From positions 3,916,998 through 3,980,997 of the forward strand of contig NW_015622545.1 of the NCBI RefSeq assembly GCF_000835495.1: a stretch of DNA of 64,000 bases, given 5' to 3'. This stretch comes from Cladophialophora immunda (lineage: Eukaryota > Ascomycota > Eurotiomycetes > Chaetothyriales > Herpotrichiellaceae). This document shows, piece after piece, positions 33,230-44,712 of this stretch; within the stretch, counting starts at the first letter, position 1, and every line of letters begins with the position of its first letter. A program made the translations under genes and the position numbers. The notes under the pieces were generated by a model that did no database searches, was not told where the DNA came from, and saw nothing but the letters and a program-made list of their open reading frames with translations.

Positions 33230-35829
33230 TCAGAGCCAGGTCCGTCTGCTGTTGATAGGAGGCTGTAAGAAGTTTCCCAGGTCCGCTTCAGCAACAAATT
33301 GTCCATTCATCCAGTCTGACGGAGACAGATCAAAAAAGTCAAGCTCAGAAAGCCCATGGGCAGTGACAGTGCCCAGATTGTTAAGAGACCCATGATCAGC
33401 TGCGTCGTTCACTATCGTCGGATATGTCAGTGGAGCGGAGTGTGACAGAGACTCGGGACACACTGACGAAGCAGCAAAGAGCACTGGTGGACTTTCCCCA
33501 GATACCGGCGGCAACGATTGCCAATATCAGAACCAGGTCCAAGTGTTTCAAGGATTTTGACCGTGTCTTGAATGTTGCTGAGCAAGATTCTATTCTCCAA
33601 ACCAGATATCTGCATTCCATATCTGCGGTTGATCACGATGACGGCAAACACCACCAGGGCTGAGCTGAAAGCTTTTTATGTTGTAATTAGTAGAATGAAC
33701 TGCTTGGCGATAGGCTACCTACCGTAGTAGATTTGAAACCACCATGTTGTCGACGGGCGGAACTGATACCTCTGATCAGAAGCTACGGACAAGAGAGCAA
33801 TCATCTCGAGCGCGGAACTGAGGCAACACTCCAGGCTAGATTGGCCAAACTGTTGGAGGAAATCATCCTTCTTCCCATGTCCATCATCTAAAACGTCCAG
33901 TCCGAGGAAGGAGGTGGCCATCGGCCGATGCAGCAACAGCCGCGTATGGAGATACCTTAATGTGAGAATAAGGCTGAACGCAATGTCATCAGCAGAGTTT
34001 CGATTGGCTGCCGCCAATCGAACCTCGTCCTGGGAAAGGACGCGCAGAGGAGAGGGTATGGCAGACTTCCATCGTGCCAATTCTACCTCAAGTGACATGA
34101 TTTGGTTGAACAGGAATGAGTTCGGAGGTCGTTCTTCTGTCTTGACGTTGTTCTGATATACCCTTTCCAATATCTTCCCCACAATCGCGTAGATCTTCCT
34201 GCTCTGGGCGTCAGTCGAATCGAATCACGAACTCCGGAGGACGTTTACCGACACCGATTCGATGAATGCGGCAACGGACGAGGATTTTCGCATATGCATG
34301 GACGACTGAGACGGAGAATCTCCGTCATCCAATACATCCAAATCGACGTCGACTGGCAAACTGATCCTTTGAAGCTCTTCTGGAATGGTTTGTGGCCGTC
34401 CAAACGTCATTGAGCATGTCCTGGGGAGGTTAGATTCTTCATCAGACTGCCTGTTTCCAAGTCTTACTTGTCCATAATGTAGCACATGTGCCAGCACCTT
34501 TTCATAATCTCTTGCTCCCGTGGATTATGTTTGGTGCGTTCTGATGGCGAATGCAGGCCGATCTGAAAGGCGGCTTGGGTACAGAGCCCTTGAACGGTCC
34601 AAGTGCGTGCAGAGTGCTGCGTGCCCTGTAAAAATTGGAGCATCAATAACAGCGCCTGAACTGGAGAAAAATCGGTCAGCATAGATGTCCAAACAATCTG
34701 TCCTTCTCAATTCTTACGAGTTTCGAGATTGGCAGGCTGGAGAGCAATGTCGGGAAGCAGCTTCAAGGCTCTCTGGAGAAACATTTCCGCGTCGGTCTTT
34801 TCTTGCGGGAAGCTAACAGCTTCACTGGTGGCAAAGGCCATCATGGTATTAAGAAGGCACAGCCATGAGCGCCTCACACCTGACAAAGTAGAATTCCCCG
34901 CTTTGGTGAAGGCATCTCGAAAGTCCTTTGGAGAGAGATATGGAAATAGCATCCCAAACCCCGAGAAGAATGTGTCAATATACCGAAGCACTGTCGCCCG
35001 CGGCGGTAGCAGAAAGCAATTCGCATCTTCTAGACAAATGCCGTCGGCTCTTCGGTGTCGGTTCACTGAAGGCGGTCGCGAGAAAGATGTGTCGTGGAAA
35101 CCGTGGGTTGCATTCGCTGTAGAAGGTTGAGTTGCAAGTGGACGTAACCGCCGCAAGGAAGCATCAATATCTGCAAAAAAAGCAGAATTTGAGGAAGGAC
35201 CTTCTGAAATTAGCGTCCAAATCCCAATGGTGGAGGAGGAGAGACTCGCCGAAAAATGCAGAGGATGATTCGTCCGCAAAGGTGATCAAAACCATGCCAT
35301 CTACAGTATCGCTTGGCCGATTGTCGGGTTTCGGGGTCACGATAATATCGCTTGAGATCGACCTTGAATCGGACGGGGCGGCCATCAAGTCGCGATCAGG
35401 CTCCCAAGAGGCGTTGCCACTATTTTGCGGCGATATGAGACCCTGGGTACGTGGGAGCAGGGCGTCGCTGTCGGTAGTTTTGCCGCCTGTATTAGACTTC
35501 GAAGTGAGCAATCGGAGCGTCTCTTCCATGGCACTTAACCGCAACTCGAGATGAGAAGGGGTCCTATGCACGCGGATGTCAGCAGACAGGCGGCGCCTGG
35601 AATAAAGGGCAACGTCTCCTCACCCCTGGTCTGCCACAGCATGCGACTCGTTTCTTGCTATTCGCGAGTATACGCAGGTGAAGTCCATGTCCAGACATGT
35701 GCCACAGCTGGGTCTGATACCGTCGCATCTTGTTTTTCTAGCTCGACACGACTGGCACGCCAGAGCGATGCGTTGTCTCTTCGACTTGCGCTCTGACACA
35801 TCGGCCCAAGTTCCATGCGAGGTAGCCAT
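33230..35829 (-). CDS. Zn2Cys6 fungal transcription factor, probable cluster regulator
   Basis: Multi-exon gene. Exon 1 (35829-35624) has [21 protein letters not shown]...C preceded by a basic RKSKRQR. Exon 2 starts at 35563 ([17 protein letters not shown], coiled-coil-like). Later exons carry FFPYL-type Fungal_trans blocks: [20 protein letters not shown], then [42 protein letters not shown], and HTRLLLHRP. The C-terminus probably ends [17 protein letters not shown]... with a stop at 33230; the join to that last exon (around 33390-33465) is the least certain. The intron near 35180-35245 has no strong GT donor. It sits between the amidohydrolase and the aldehyde dehydrogenases, the usual place for a pathway-specific activator. 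Confidence 0.85.
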
Positions 35830-36360
35830 GAAAGAATTCCCAGTGTGGTTTCTCTCTCCGAGCGCAAATCACGAGCACTCGGCGTGATGCAAGAGGTCAA
35901 GGAGGGAAAAGGGCTTAATAGCGCTATGTCATAGATTCTGGTGGGCTGTCTTCGAGAGAGGAGAGAGTAACGAAGAGGGAGAGTCTCTGAGAGACGACAA
36001 TATACACCTCGACGCGTGGTCTAGATTGATTCTTCCTAGCCGGTTTCCCCGATGGACCCCCGTACACGTGACTGTACTGGCAACGAGCGCTCCTGGACCA
36101 AGGGGCTCCAGTGACTGGGGAAGGTAATGCGGGGATCTGTAATGACCGCGCCAAGGCGACTGTCATCCCAGGTCCTTGGCCGCTAGTTACTGCTCTATCA
36201 TTATTCGTACAGACCACCATAGATAGGTAGGTACCTGTGCAATCCCTTCTGCATCTGGATTCGAGAAATGACACTGATACGTCGCCAATGGTTCTCGTGC
36301 TAAATGCCCTTCATCCTCTCCTTAGGGACACTTCACCCATTCACCCGATCTTCCGATTGA
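35830..36360. other. Intergenic
   Basis: About 530 bases between the regulator start and the aldehyde dehydrogenase stop, both on the minus strand. Nothing recognisable; regulator promoter expected. Confidence 0.4.
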
Positions 36361-38100
36361 TCACGCTCGTGTCCCATTCATGGATTGGTCTGAGTGCCAC
36401 TTGGTTGACATGGCGTTTCTGTCCTCCCCGAATCTCATAAATATTGTCTTTAGTTCCGTGTACAGACCTAACCCATGAAGAGAAAGCTCCCTTCCTATGC
36501 CAGATTGTTTCCATCCGCCGACCGGCATATCCACAGCTCTGACTGGTACTGAGCAGTTGACGCCCACAGCACCAGCCTCAAGGGCTTTGGAAACCCGGAG
36601 CGCTCTCTCGAAATCTCTAGTATAGACGGATGCTAGAGAGTAATTTGTCAGCTTTTGGGAACGTCCCAACACGGAGCGACGCTCACTCACAGAAGAGTCC
36701 AAATTCGACATTGTTCGCCTCGGCAAGCGCTTGCGATTCGTCTTGGAAAGTGTTAACAATGATGACAGGGCCGAAGATCTCCTCTGTGTACGCGAGAGAA
36801 GACTGTGGAACATTCTTCAGAATGGTTGGCTCTATGAAGGAGCCTGCAGTGCCATGTCGCCGTCCACCACGAACAAGAGTCCCATCCGCTTCACCGGCGG
36901 CGATAAGCCTCTGAATGTGAGCCAGTTGCTTCATATCCACCTGAGGTCCCTGGAAAGTGGCTGGATCAGACGGATCCCCCAGGCTGACTTTCGACATGAG
37001 ATTTTGCAGCTTTTCAATATACTGATCGGCCACGGATTCATGGACAAGTACTCTGCTATTCGCCTGACAATGTTGGCCGCTGTTGTGATTAATGGCGAAG
37101 TGTGTATACCTGGCCGCGGCATCGAGATCGGCGTCTTCGAATATGATTGCAGGTGACTTACCACCAAGTTCGAGAGAAACGTTCTTGAGGTTCGAGTCGG
37201 CCGCCATTTTCAGAATTTTTCGGCCCGTTGCAACCGACCCGGTAAAGGAGATCTTCCGAATCTTCATATGAAGTGAGAGCGCGCTTCCCGTCGGTGTTCC
37301 AAAACCACTGATGATGTTCACAACGCCTCGAGGAAATCCACACTCCTGGATTAGAGAGGCCAGCTTCAATGAACTTAGTGGCGCCTTTTCCGACGATTTC
37401 AGCACCACGGTGTTCCCGCAGATTAGAGCCGGCGCGACCTTAAAAGCAAACATGATCATAGGGACCTAGGATACGAAATATTAGCGTGGATCTTAAATAT
37501 GGTGTATGGTTGCTTAGCTTACATTCCACGGTATAATTAGCCCGACGACGCCATACGGTTGTCGAACAGTAACATTGAGGAAGTTCGGCGACTCGAGACT
37601 CGACTCGCCCAGGATGTGATTTGCGCAACCGGCGAAATAGTTAAAGACTCCGACGCAAGCAGGAATGTCCATTTTCTTGAGTAATTCCAACGGTCTAAAT
37701 TCCGATCGTCAGTCAAACAATACTCGTAGGTGATGGGTCAGGGAATGCTACTGACTTGCCCATACAAGCCGAGTCGAGCGCAGCAAGCTCCTGCGCATCG
37801 CGCTGAATGAGCGTGGCTAATTTAAAGAGGTAGGCTGCTCGCTCGTGGGCTGCAAGGGCACTCCATCCTGGGAACGCTTTGCACGCCGCATCCACGGCAA
37901 GATCAACGTCCTCTTCGAGCGCTTCATGGACCTCGCATATCTCTCGGTCGGTGTAAGGGTTATGAATCTTGAAAGTTTTGTGTCGTTTCCCAACCACAAA
38001 CTGAGTCCGTTAGGGGGCCCTAGATGTCGCTTTCTTCAGGGGAATACAAACTGACCTGTCCATCGATAAAAAGTCGAGTTTCAGGGTTGGATTGACCCAT
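36361..38100 (-). CDS. NAD(P)-dependent aldehyde dehydrogenase (intron-containing)
   Basis: Five exons, 38100-38056, 38000-37756, 37694-37523, 37465-36691 and 36632-36361; 1509 bases, 502 residues, all phases consistent. Starts MGQSNPETRLFIDGQFVVGK. Family landmarks: YGVVGLIIPWNVPM, VLKSSEKAPLSSL, GFGTPTGSAL, ISFTGSVATGR (NAD site), LELGGKSPAIIFEDAD (general base Glu), NSGQHCQANSRVLVHES with the catalytic Cys, EEIFGPVIIV and the C-terminal GGWKQSGIGRE. It oxidises an aldehyde to the acid; probably cytosolic, as no targeting peptide is seen. It is tandem with the intronless aldehyde dehydrogenase at 38711. Confidence 0.92.
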
Positions 38101-38710
38101 TCTGCAGGCGAGCGACGCTACGCAACGACAGAGCAGCAGTCCAAGCAAGCACGCAGAGCAGGGCTTGTACAATGGACCGCAAGCTTATTTACTACATCTT
38201 TCCCTGGCGTCAGTCTTGACCCGTTCATGGGTTTGTTTGCCTTCCAATTTGGCCATTCCAATCGCAGGGAGGGAAGGAGGAAGGAGAAAGCGCGTTCGTT
38301 CCGGGAGCATACCCGAAATATCCGGTTCCCAGTCGGAATCTGAGTCCAGCCGAATGTTGCGCCAAGGAGCCGGTGCAATGTGAGCAGTTCAAGCTACCGG
38401 TCTTTGGAACCCATGTGTGGCATGGGTGGGAGCGTAGAGCATTTTGTGACTGGTCCCACCCCCGATGCAGGATCATGTAGAAACGAATACAGGGTTTGTG
38501 CAGTTCTTATGACTATTCGAGCTACTAAGCATGTATCCACAATGTCTGCTGTTCTGCTAGGTCGATATACACACAGGAAGGGGCGCCGGATCTTGATGAC
38601 CTCTGATCTCTAAGGAAGATAGTCCTTGACGATCAAGGGCTGACAGACCCCAGATCTGCCCTTTTTTGGGTCGACACTTGCTTGGTAGCTATCTCGTATG
38701 TACTTGGTAG
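38101..38710. other. Intergenic between tandem aldehyde dehydrogenases
   Basis: About 610 bases; no motif-bearing frame. Expected promoter of the downstream (left) aldehyde dehydrogenase. Confidence 0.4.
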
Positions 38711-40258
38711 TTATAGCTTGACGTGAACGGCCTTGATCTGAGTCATTTCCATCATTTCCTCGAAACAATCGTCCCTTCCGGTGCCAGACTGTTTGTAGCC
38801 GCCGAAAGGCATCGTCAAGAAGTGAGTGCCGACAGTGTTGACCCATACAGTGCCGGCTTGAATGCGTCGAACCGCTTTCTGTGCCGTGACCATGTCGGAC
38901 GTATAGACAGCTCCGGTCAATCCGTACTCAACGGCATTGACCTGTGCAAATAAGGCATCCTCGTCGTCCCATTTGATGACTGACATGACAGGGCCAAAGA
39001 TCTCTTCCATTGCAATGCGCATGGTTTGCTTGACATCGGCGAACACTGTCGGTTCCACGAAAAATCCCCCTTTCGTGTCTTCTGTGCTCGGCACTTTCCC
39101 ACCCATGACGAGACGCGCACCTTCCTGTTGACCGAGGCTGATGTAATGGAGAACGCGATCCTGCGCAGCTTTGCTTACAAGCGAACCCATGGTGGTGGCC
39201 GGGTCCAGAGGATTCCCGGGCCGGTAAGATCGAGACAACTTATCCGCCACTAATGCCAGGACCATGTCGTGATGGGAGGTGTGCAGAAACACGCGAGACG
39301 TCGAGCCGCAGGACTGGCCGCACCAACTCCAATTCATGCCTGAAACAACGCCGTCGACCAGCTTATCCAGGTCTGCATCGGGATAGGCGATCAAAGCATT
39401 CTTTCCCCCCAGCTCAAATGAAGTCAGCTTGAGCGTGTCAGCGGCCGCCCTCTGTATTGCCCGGCCGGTGGGTAAGCTCCCGACCAAAGTGATCTTGCGG
39501 ACGATTAGATGGCTGGCGAGCGTCTTGCCACAGTCTATGCCCCCAGAAAGGACGTTCAGGACTCCCGGTGGAAAGATATTTCCAATGAGTTCCATCATGC
39601 GCATGGCTGAAAGGGGTGCCTGCTCCGGCGATTTAATGACCACCGTGTTCCCCATCGCCAGGGGGGCAGCTAATTTGAAGGCCGTAAACATCAAAGGGTG
39701 GTTCGATGCAACGATACGCGCCACAACGCCCAACGGCTCTCGTAGCGTGTAGTTGAAGGTGTCATCTCCAAGATGTCTCGTTTCACCCACGACCGCGGGT
39801 ATCATTCCAGCAAAGAAATCGATCGTATCGGCGGCCATGTGCGCATCTCCCGCCATGATGGTGATGGGGCTGCCAATGTTGAGTGCATCGAGCATGGCGA
39901 GCTCCACAGCATTTTCGCGCAAAACTTGCGCGGCCTTCCTCAAAAGCTTGCCTCGTTCCAATGGCTCCACGGCTCTCCAAGCAGGGAACGCCAATTGAGC
40001 AACCTCCAGAGCCGCAACAGTGTCCTTGACACCTGCAAACGCGACCTTGGCAACGATAGTTCCTCGCCCGGCATTCACGGTTTCGCGGTACTCGCCATCT
40101 TCCGGGGCGTGCCATTCTCCTCCGTAAAACAAGTCGAGGCTCTTTGGCATGCATTCTTCTACCGAAGGGAGCTTCTCCGGCAGTGGGTGTGGCAAGCGGC
40201 CCATGGTGATTGCGCCCTCGTTCCGTGTTGCGACCGCTTCCTCAGCTCGATTCGACAA
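38711..40258 (-). CDS. Aldehyde dehydrogenase (intronless)
   Basis: Single exon, 515 residues. ALDH landmarks: EPLGVVARIVASNHPLMF, VIKSPEQAPLSAMRM, ITLVGSLPTGR, SFELGGKNALIAYPDADL, SWCGQSCGSTSRVFLH with the catalytic Cys, MEEIFGPVMSVIKW, and GGYKQSGTGRDD. The usual W at the IPWN-type site is S (VASNHP), as in betaine/aminoaldehyde-like and bacterial-type ALDHs. It has no intron while its tandem neighbour has four, and the two differ substantially in sequence. This argues against recent tandem duplication. It probably handles a different aldehyde from its neighbour, or was acquired separately. Confidence 0.92.
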   Translation of the reverse strand: MSNRAEEAVATRNEGAITMGRLPHPLPEKLPSVEECMPKSLDLFYGGEWHAPEDGEYRETVNAGRGTIVAKVAFAGVKDTVAALEVAQLAFPAWRAVEPLERGKLLRKAAQVLRENAVELAMLDALNIGSPITIMAGDAHMAADTIDFFAGMIPAVVGETRHLGDDTFNYTLREPLGVVARIVASNHPLMFTAFKLAAPLAMGNTVVIKSPEQAPLSAMRMMELIGNIFPPGVLNVLSGGIDCGKTLASHLIVRKITLVGSLPTGRAIQRAAADTLKLTSFELGGKNALIAYPDADLDKLVDGVVSGMNWSWCGQSCGSTSRVFLHTSHHDMVLALVADKLSRSYRPGNPLDPATTMGSLVSKAAQDRVLHYISLGQQEGARLVMGGKVPSTEDTKGGFFVEPTVFADVKQTMRIAMEEIFGPVMSVIKWDDEDALFAQVNAVEYGLTGAVYTSDMVTAQKAVRRIQAGTVWVNTVGTHFLTMPFGGYKQSGTGRDDCFEEMMEMTQIKAVHVKL

Positions 40259-40765
40259 TCATAGGCCGTCCTTCTTGTACTTAGTCCATCTCGATGGCTG
40301 TTGTTCCTTTGTTCTTTTAACGCGTCTGTGTCATGAGCGGCTGGCCTTCTGTGGTCAGGATGGAGGACAAGCCGGATCCGACGTCCGAACCCGAAATTAC
40401 CGCACTGCTCACCTGTTCGGTTCTGAGGCTCACGGACTTAACGCCGCTCTGGCGAAGAGTTGGGCGAATGTTATTATGTGCACAACATCAAGTACCCGGT
40501 CTGTTCCCGGACGGAATGACGACGGTGAAGTATATCCCGGTCAACTCGACGGAGGACCGCACGGGGGAACGGCGGAGTATATCTTACCTTGCGTAGAAGT
40601 GCGTTCTTTCATAGCGCAAGTGTGCATCGACTCGAAAACGGATTGTCGACACTCCCACAGCGCGTTGCGAAAGTCGGGTCAGACTTGGCATTGCCTTGGA
40701 GCGCTCTTCAATTCCTCCAGACTACACAGAACGAAGGGGCGCAGGAATCTCAGAAGACTTGGATA
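40259..40765. other. Intergenic
   Basis: About 500 bases between the ALDH start and the decarboxylase stop, both on the minus strand. No supported gene. Confidence 0.4.
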
Positions 40766-41794
40766 TCATTGTGTTTTGCTATTTTGGACTCTGGATTCCT
40801 TCATCGGCGCGAACAACTCTTCAATGTCCATTTTCTTCTCAATCATGCCCTGTTCAAAGAGATATTGAACCAAAGTTTCCAAGGTTGTTCGATTTGAGTC
40901 GATACCGTAGGGCCAACAGTCATCCCCGAATGTCTCCTTGATCTCCTCCAGATCCTGGGCCAACCATGGCAACATGTAGCGAAGCGTTCCCAGATACTTC
41001 ATCCGATCCATGGCCAACCTTTTGGAATCTTGGAGAGCGTTAAACAGGGAAGTGGTGATGAATTTATGACGTCCCCATAGCTCTCGTCTGACCACAACAA
41101 GATGCATAATAGGGAAGATGCCTGTTTGTTTATAGTAGTCTTGTTCCACCTTGCGGTAGTCTGGAAACAGCCTGCGAACATGTGGCGTGGAGTTCAGACA
41201 ATCTGGGATGTCAGGCCCAATGATTGCATCGATGACACCATCTGCAAGTAACCCGTTGAGGGACTTGGAACTTCTGTTAGGCACGAGGCTGACGGACTTC
41301 GGCGAGGGAAGCACGGATGGCTGTCCATAGGGTCCGGCCTTGTTGACGTTGCCCTCGATCCAGTTGATGGTCGCGAGGTCTACGCCGTACTGGTGCATGA
41401 GAAGACCACGAATCCAAACGGCGGCGGTCATGGTGTACAAAGGCACTCCAATCGTCTTGCCAGCGAGGTCTTCAGGGCGCTTAACCGTGTGCGTGTTGAC
41501 AAAGATGAAGCTGTGGCGGAAACATCGAGAGGGAAAGGCCGGGATTGCTATGAAGGACCGATCACCAGCGGCGTGCCGCGTGACATACTCTGAACTGGAG
41601 AATTCGCTGGCATCGAATTCGTGATGCCCCGCCATCCGGTCGAATGTTTCGCGGGGATGTTGGATCTCAATGAAGTTGAGAGACACTCCGGAAGCCCGGA
41701 CCTCCCCTGTGGCCAAAGGAACAAGGCGATCGTAGAGGCCACTGGCGAACGAGACTGGAATCCCTGCCATCTTCTGAATTGGACTTCTGTTCAC
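40766..41794 (-). CDS. 4,5-dihydroxyphthalate decarboxylase-like protein
   Basis: Single exon; 342 residues from 41794, or 334 from a second Met at 41770 (MAGIPVSFASGLYDR). The N-terminal text SGLYDRLVPLATGEVRASGVSL, FDRMAGHHEFDASEFSSSEYVTR and FIAIPAFPSRCFRHSFIFVNT matches the conserved pattern of bacterial 4,5-dihydroxyphthalate decarboxylases. These have a periplasmic-binding-protein-like fold and convert 4,5-dihydroxyphthalate to protocatechuate and CO2. GKTIGVPLYTMTAAVWIRGLL and DAIIGPDIPDCL follow as in that family, and the length (about 330) agrees. No signal peptide, so an enzyme rather than a solute receptor is likely. It lies between the ALDH and P450 genes on the same strand. Substrate specificity is inferred only from family; bacterial origin is possible. 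Confidence 0.82.
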   Translation of the reverse strand: MNRSPIQKMAGIPVSFASGLYDRLVPLATGEVRASGVSLNFIEIQHPRETFDRMAGHHEFDASEFSSSEYVTRHAAGDRSFIAIPAFPSRCFRHSFIFVNTHTVKRPEDLAGKTIGVPLYTMTAAVWIRGLLMHQYGVDLATINWIEGNVNKAGPYGQPSVLPSPKSVSLVPNRSSKSLNGLLADGVIDAIIGPDIPDCLNSTPHVRRLFPDYRKVEQDYYKQTGIFPIMHLVVVRRELWGRHKFITTSLFNALQDSKRLAMDRMKYLGTLRYMLPWLAQDLEEIKETFGDDCWPYGIDSNRTTLETLVQYLFEQGMIEKKMDIEELFAPMKESRVQNSKTQ

Positions 41795-42484
41795 CGAGAG
41801 TGCGGACGCCAGGTTCGGGCCAAGCGAAGGACACCAAAGTGCATGGCTTTATGCCAGCACATATGAGGTTTCGCTGGAAATCTCGCCTATGGTCCCCGGG
41901 TATTTCGGCACGTTTTCAGATCTGGCTGTTACTCGCATTCTCCACTCATTCCCCTCCATTTCCTTGTTTGCCTCTAAATTCCATCCCTGCCACCTTACCA
42001 CTATTAGGGACTCAGTGGTCCAACGCTGTAGATTCCCCCGCTACATTTATGCTTCACGTCACTTAGTTTAAGCTTTCCCGCCGAGGAGAGCAGATGGTTG
42101 ACCATAATTCTCATGGTGAAAACGTTCATGCTTTCCCGCAAAGGGTCGTTTTACTTTCGCAACTGAGCACTCAAGCTCGACAAGAGCGCTGCCGAAAATA
42201 GAGGCCGATGCTTCAAGAAGGGATGAACTGTTAGATGGTAGTCTGCTACGATATGTTTCTCGATTCACAATCCAACTTCGACAGGGATTGATCTTCTGCT
42301 ATTAGAGCTCTCGCTTGTCTGGTACGTTCAAAAGGGTCGGGAGTCGCTGTGCGGACCTTCCTATATACATTGCTCCTTGGTCTTTGTCGACTCCCGACTC
42401 GCTCTTCTGCTCATCAATGGATACTCTGCCACTAAATCCGGTCTTGAGAGTCAACCCGGACAGTTGGCCATCTGTCAAGACCCC
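41795..42484. other. Intergenic
   Basis: About 690 bases between the decarboxylase start and the P450 stop, both on the minus strand. No motif-bearing frame; decarboxylase promoter expected. Confidence 0.4.
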
Positions 42485-44210
42485 TCATTTTCTTTTGCGG
42501 AAGTATAAATCACACTTGCCATTTTGGGGCCGAATCGTGAAGAATTCAACGTGGGCCATTGTTTCGGGTGTGGTCCAGGGCGCGCAGACGACCTCATACG
42601 TACGGAAAATATGGCCTAAGTGAATTCGGAGCTGCATGTTTCCCAGGCTTGGGGTCGTGTCAGCGCCTCCAGCCCATGTGATCGCAGCAAGGACAACCAC
42701 TTACTTCACACCAATGCAAGAGCGCGGTCCGGCGGAGAAGGGGAGATAATTCAGCTTCATCGCGGCCGAGGGATTGAACCATCGCTCGGGCCAGAAACTG
42801 AAAGGGTCGGGGTAGACTTTGGGACTGCGGTGGTTTGTATAAGCCTGCATGCCGACGATGGTGCCCGCGGGTATGAAGGTGCCTTCGATGGTCAGGCCGC
42901 CATCGGGAGCGAGTCGTTCCAAGTATGATGGAATGGGAGCGTGTATTCGTAGCGCTTCCCGGCAGACACCATCGAGAAACGGCAGTTGAGACAGTTTTGC
43001 AAACGTCAACGGCTCCGAGGCATCGGGAAAAGCCTCCAAAAGCTCCTCATATAGCTTTTGCTGGACGTCTGGCCGGGTGGCGAGTTCGTAAGACGCGAAC
43101 ATAGCGGTATTGGCCGTTGTATCCGAACCCGCGTTGCTGAGGAAAAGACTGTCAGTATCATTGGGTCCTCGGATTTCCGCAAATTCCACCTACAGGATTT
43201 CCATCATTTCTGCGATGATTTCTTCCGGTGAGAGCGCCTCCTTCGGATTCTTCACGGCAGCCTCCTCTAAGCGAGCGAGAATGTCGACTCGGTGTCGATG
43301 GCCCTTTTCTGCTCGAGACCAGCCATCCCGAGCCCGAATGGCATACTATTCCGCCTTTGTCAGCGAAGCGACGACTGCATTCTTCATGGTGCTATTGTAC
43401 ATACTTTGGCGATTTCATCATCAGCGTTGATCCAGTTTTTTGCGGTCTCCGGGCTCAAGATCTTCAAGATTGGAATCACGAAGGGGAAAGGCCCAGCCTG
43501 GTTCCACGACATCAGCCAACGCATCCGGGTCGGAGGACTCAAAACATTCTTACTAGACCATTCCGTTTGTTTCGGTACTCGACGTGGCGGATGAAATTGT
43601 CGTCTTCTTGAACAAGCATGCCAATCTGCTGTCCAAAGGCAATATCGGCCACGACATCGAATGTCAAGTACCGAAACCACTTGAAGCAATCTACATGCTC
43701 GCCCGTGTGATCCCAGTTCTCCAGCCATTTCAGAAACCTTTCCAAGTGGAACCTAATGACAGGCTCCATCTCCATCAGATTCTGGTGCGAAAATGTTGGC
43801 AACAGGGCCTTCCGACGGAGGTGAGCTGACTTGACGTCACGTATACCAATGCACATCTTCACGTCATGGTACTTGAACCCCTCGTATGCGGACGATTTGG
43901 TGGCCTTGTTGCTGTAGATGGCTTTGACCCCTTCGTCTGAGGCCACACAGACTTTGTTGGGCGCGATGCGAATGACCGGTCCATAGTGCTGATGTTGTTC
44001 AATAATCCAACCAGCTCGTTTGCCGGTGAAAGACTGGACAAACAGAGGCAAACGAGAGACTTTTGCCAGCCACGGGCCAGGAACGTGTTTCAGAGGATTG
44101 CTAAAGTATTGAACAATCTGGAACACGAAAAAACCTATGCTCAGCCCGACGATGCCGACAAGGATAGGATGCTCGCATAGATACGGCTGTAATTTTGCTG
44201 TCGGCTGCAT
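42485..44210 (-). CDS. Cytochrome P450 monooxygenase (microsomal)
   Basis: Five exons, 44210-43554, 43497-43405, 43345-43194, 43136-42705 and 42647-42485; 1497 bases, 498 residues, phases consistent. The last acceptor is AAG rather than CAG/TAG. A membrane anchor (ILVGIVGLSIGFFVFQIV) is followed by HVPGPWLAKVSRLPLF. The I-helix is NAGSDTTANTAMFASY, split by an intron just before it. K-helix ExxR is REALR, and the PERF region is FWPERW. Haem ligand motif FSAGPRSCIG; C-terminus LGNMQLRIHLGHIFRTYE. An ER-bound hydroxylase of unknown substrate. Divergent from the zinc alcohol dehydrogenase, so both may be induced together; ring or side-chain hydroxylation before decarboxylation would be a sensible role. 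Confidence 0.9.
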
Positions 44211-44712
44211 CTTTGAGAGTACTTGCCTCGGCGTGCTTACAGTGGCCGTTGGGATCGCATCTTAGGCTCATGGGTGAGAAGTCATTATAATACCCAAGCA
44301 GCTATCTCCCACGACCTGCAGATCAACGCAGCCATCGCGTCTTGTCAGAGTCCGAGGCCGAGGAGGCGAGGATATCATGATTGTAAACAGAGGACTTCGA
44401 CCGTTTGGCCGAAATTCTCAGACCTGCCGGCTATCTCGGGTTCAATCTTCCGGCCCCGATGGCATCCCAAGCAACCTAGACATTAGAGACTGTGTCGGAA
44501 AACATGCCGGAGGCAGGGTGGAATTGTCTACCCGACGAGCGTATCGTAAAACTGAAGAGCAGCAATCGTGATGCCGCGGGGATTGTGGAATTTGTGAACG
44601 TCGTGATCACCTGAGGACAAAGAAAGATCTGCCGGAGCCTGTTCTCGTGCCTTGGACCTCATCTCTGACCGCTCTTTTCATGTTCCTGCCATGGTTATAG
44701 ACACTACTTAGT
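44211..44712. promoter_or_regulatory. Divergent promoter, P450 / zinc alcohol dehydrogenase
   Basis: 502 bases between two oppositely oriented starts with no coding signal; likely shared control region. No specific binding site is claimed. Confidence 0.4.

Noticed and set aside
40149..40868. 239-residue plus-strand open frame
   Set aside because: Runs from the ALDH 5' region through the intergenic gap into the antisense of the decarboxylase; no motif.
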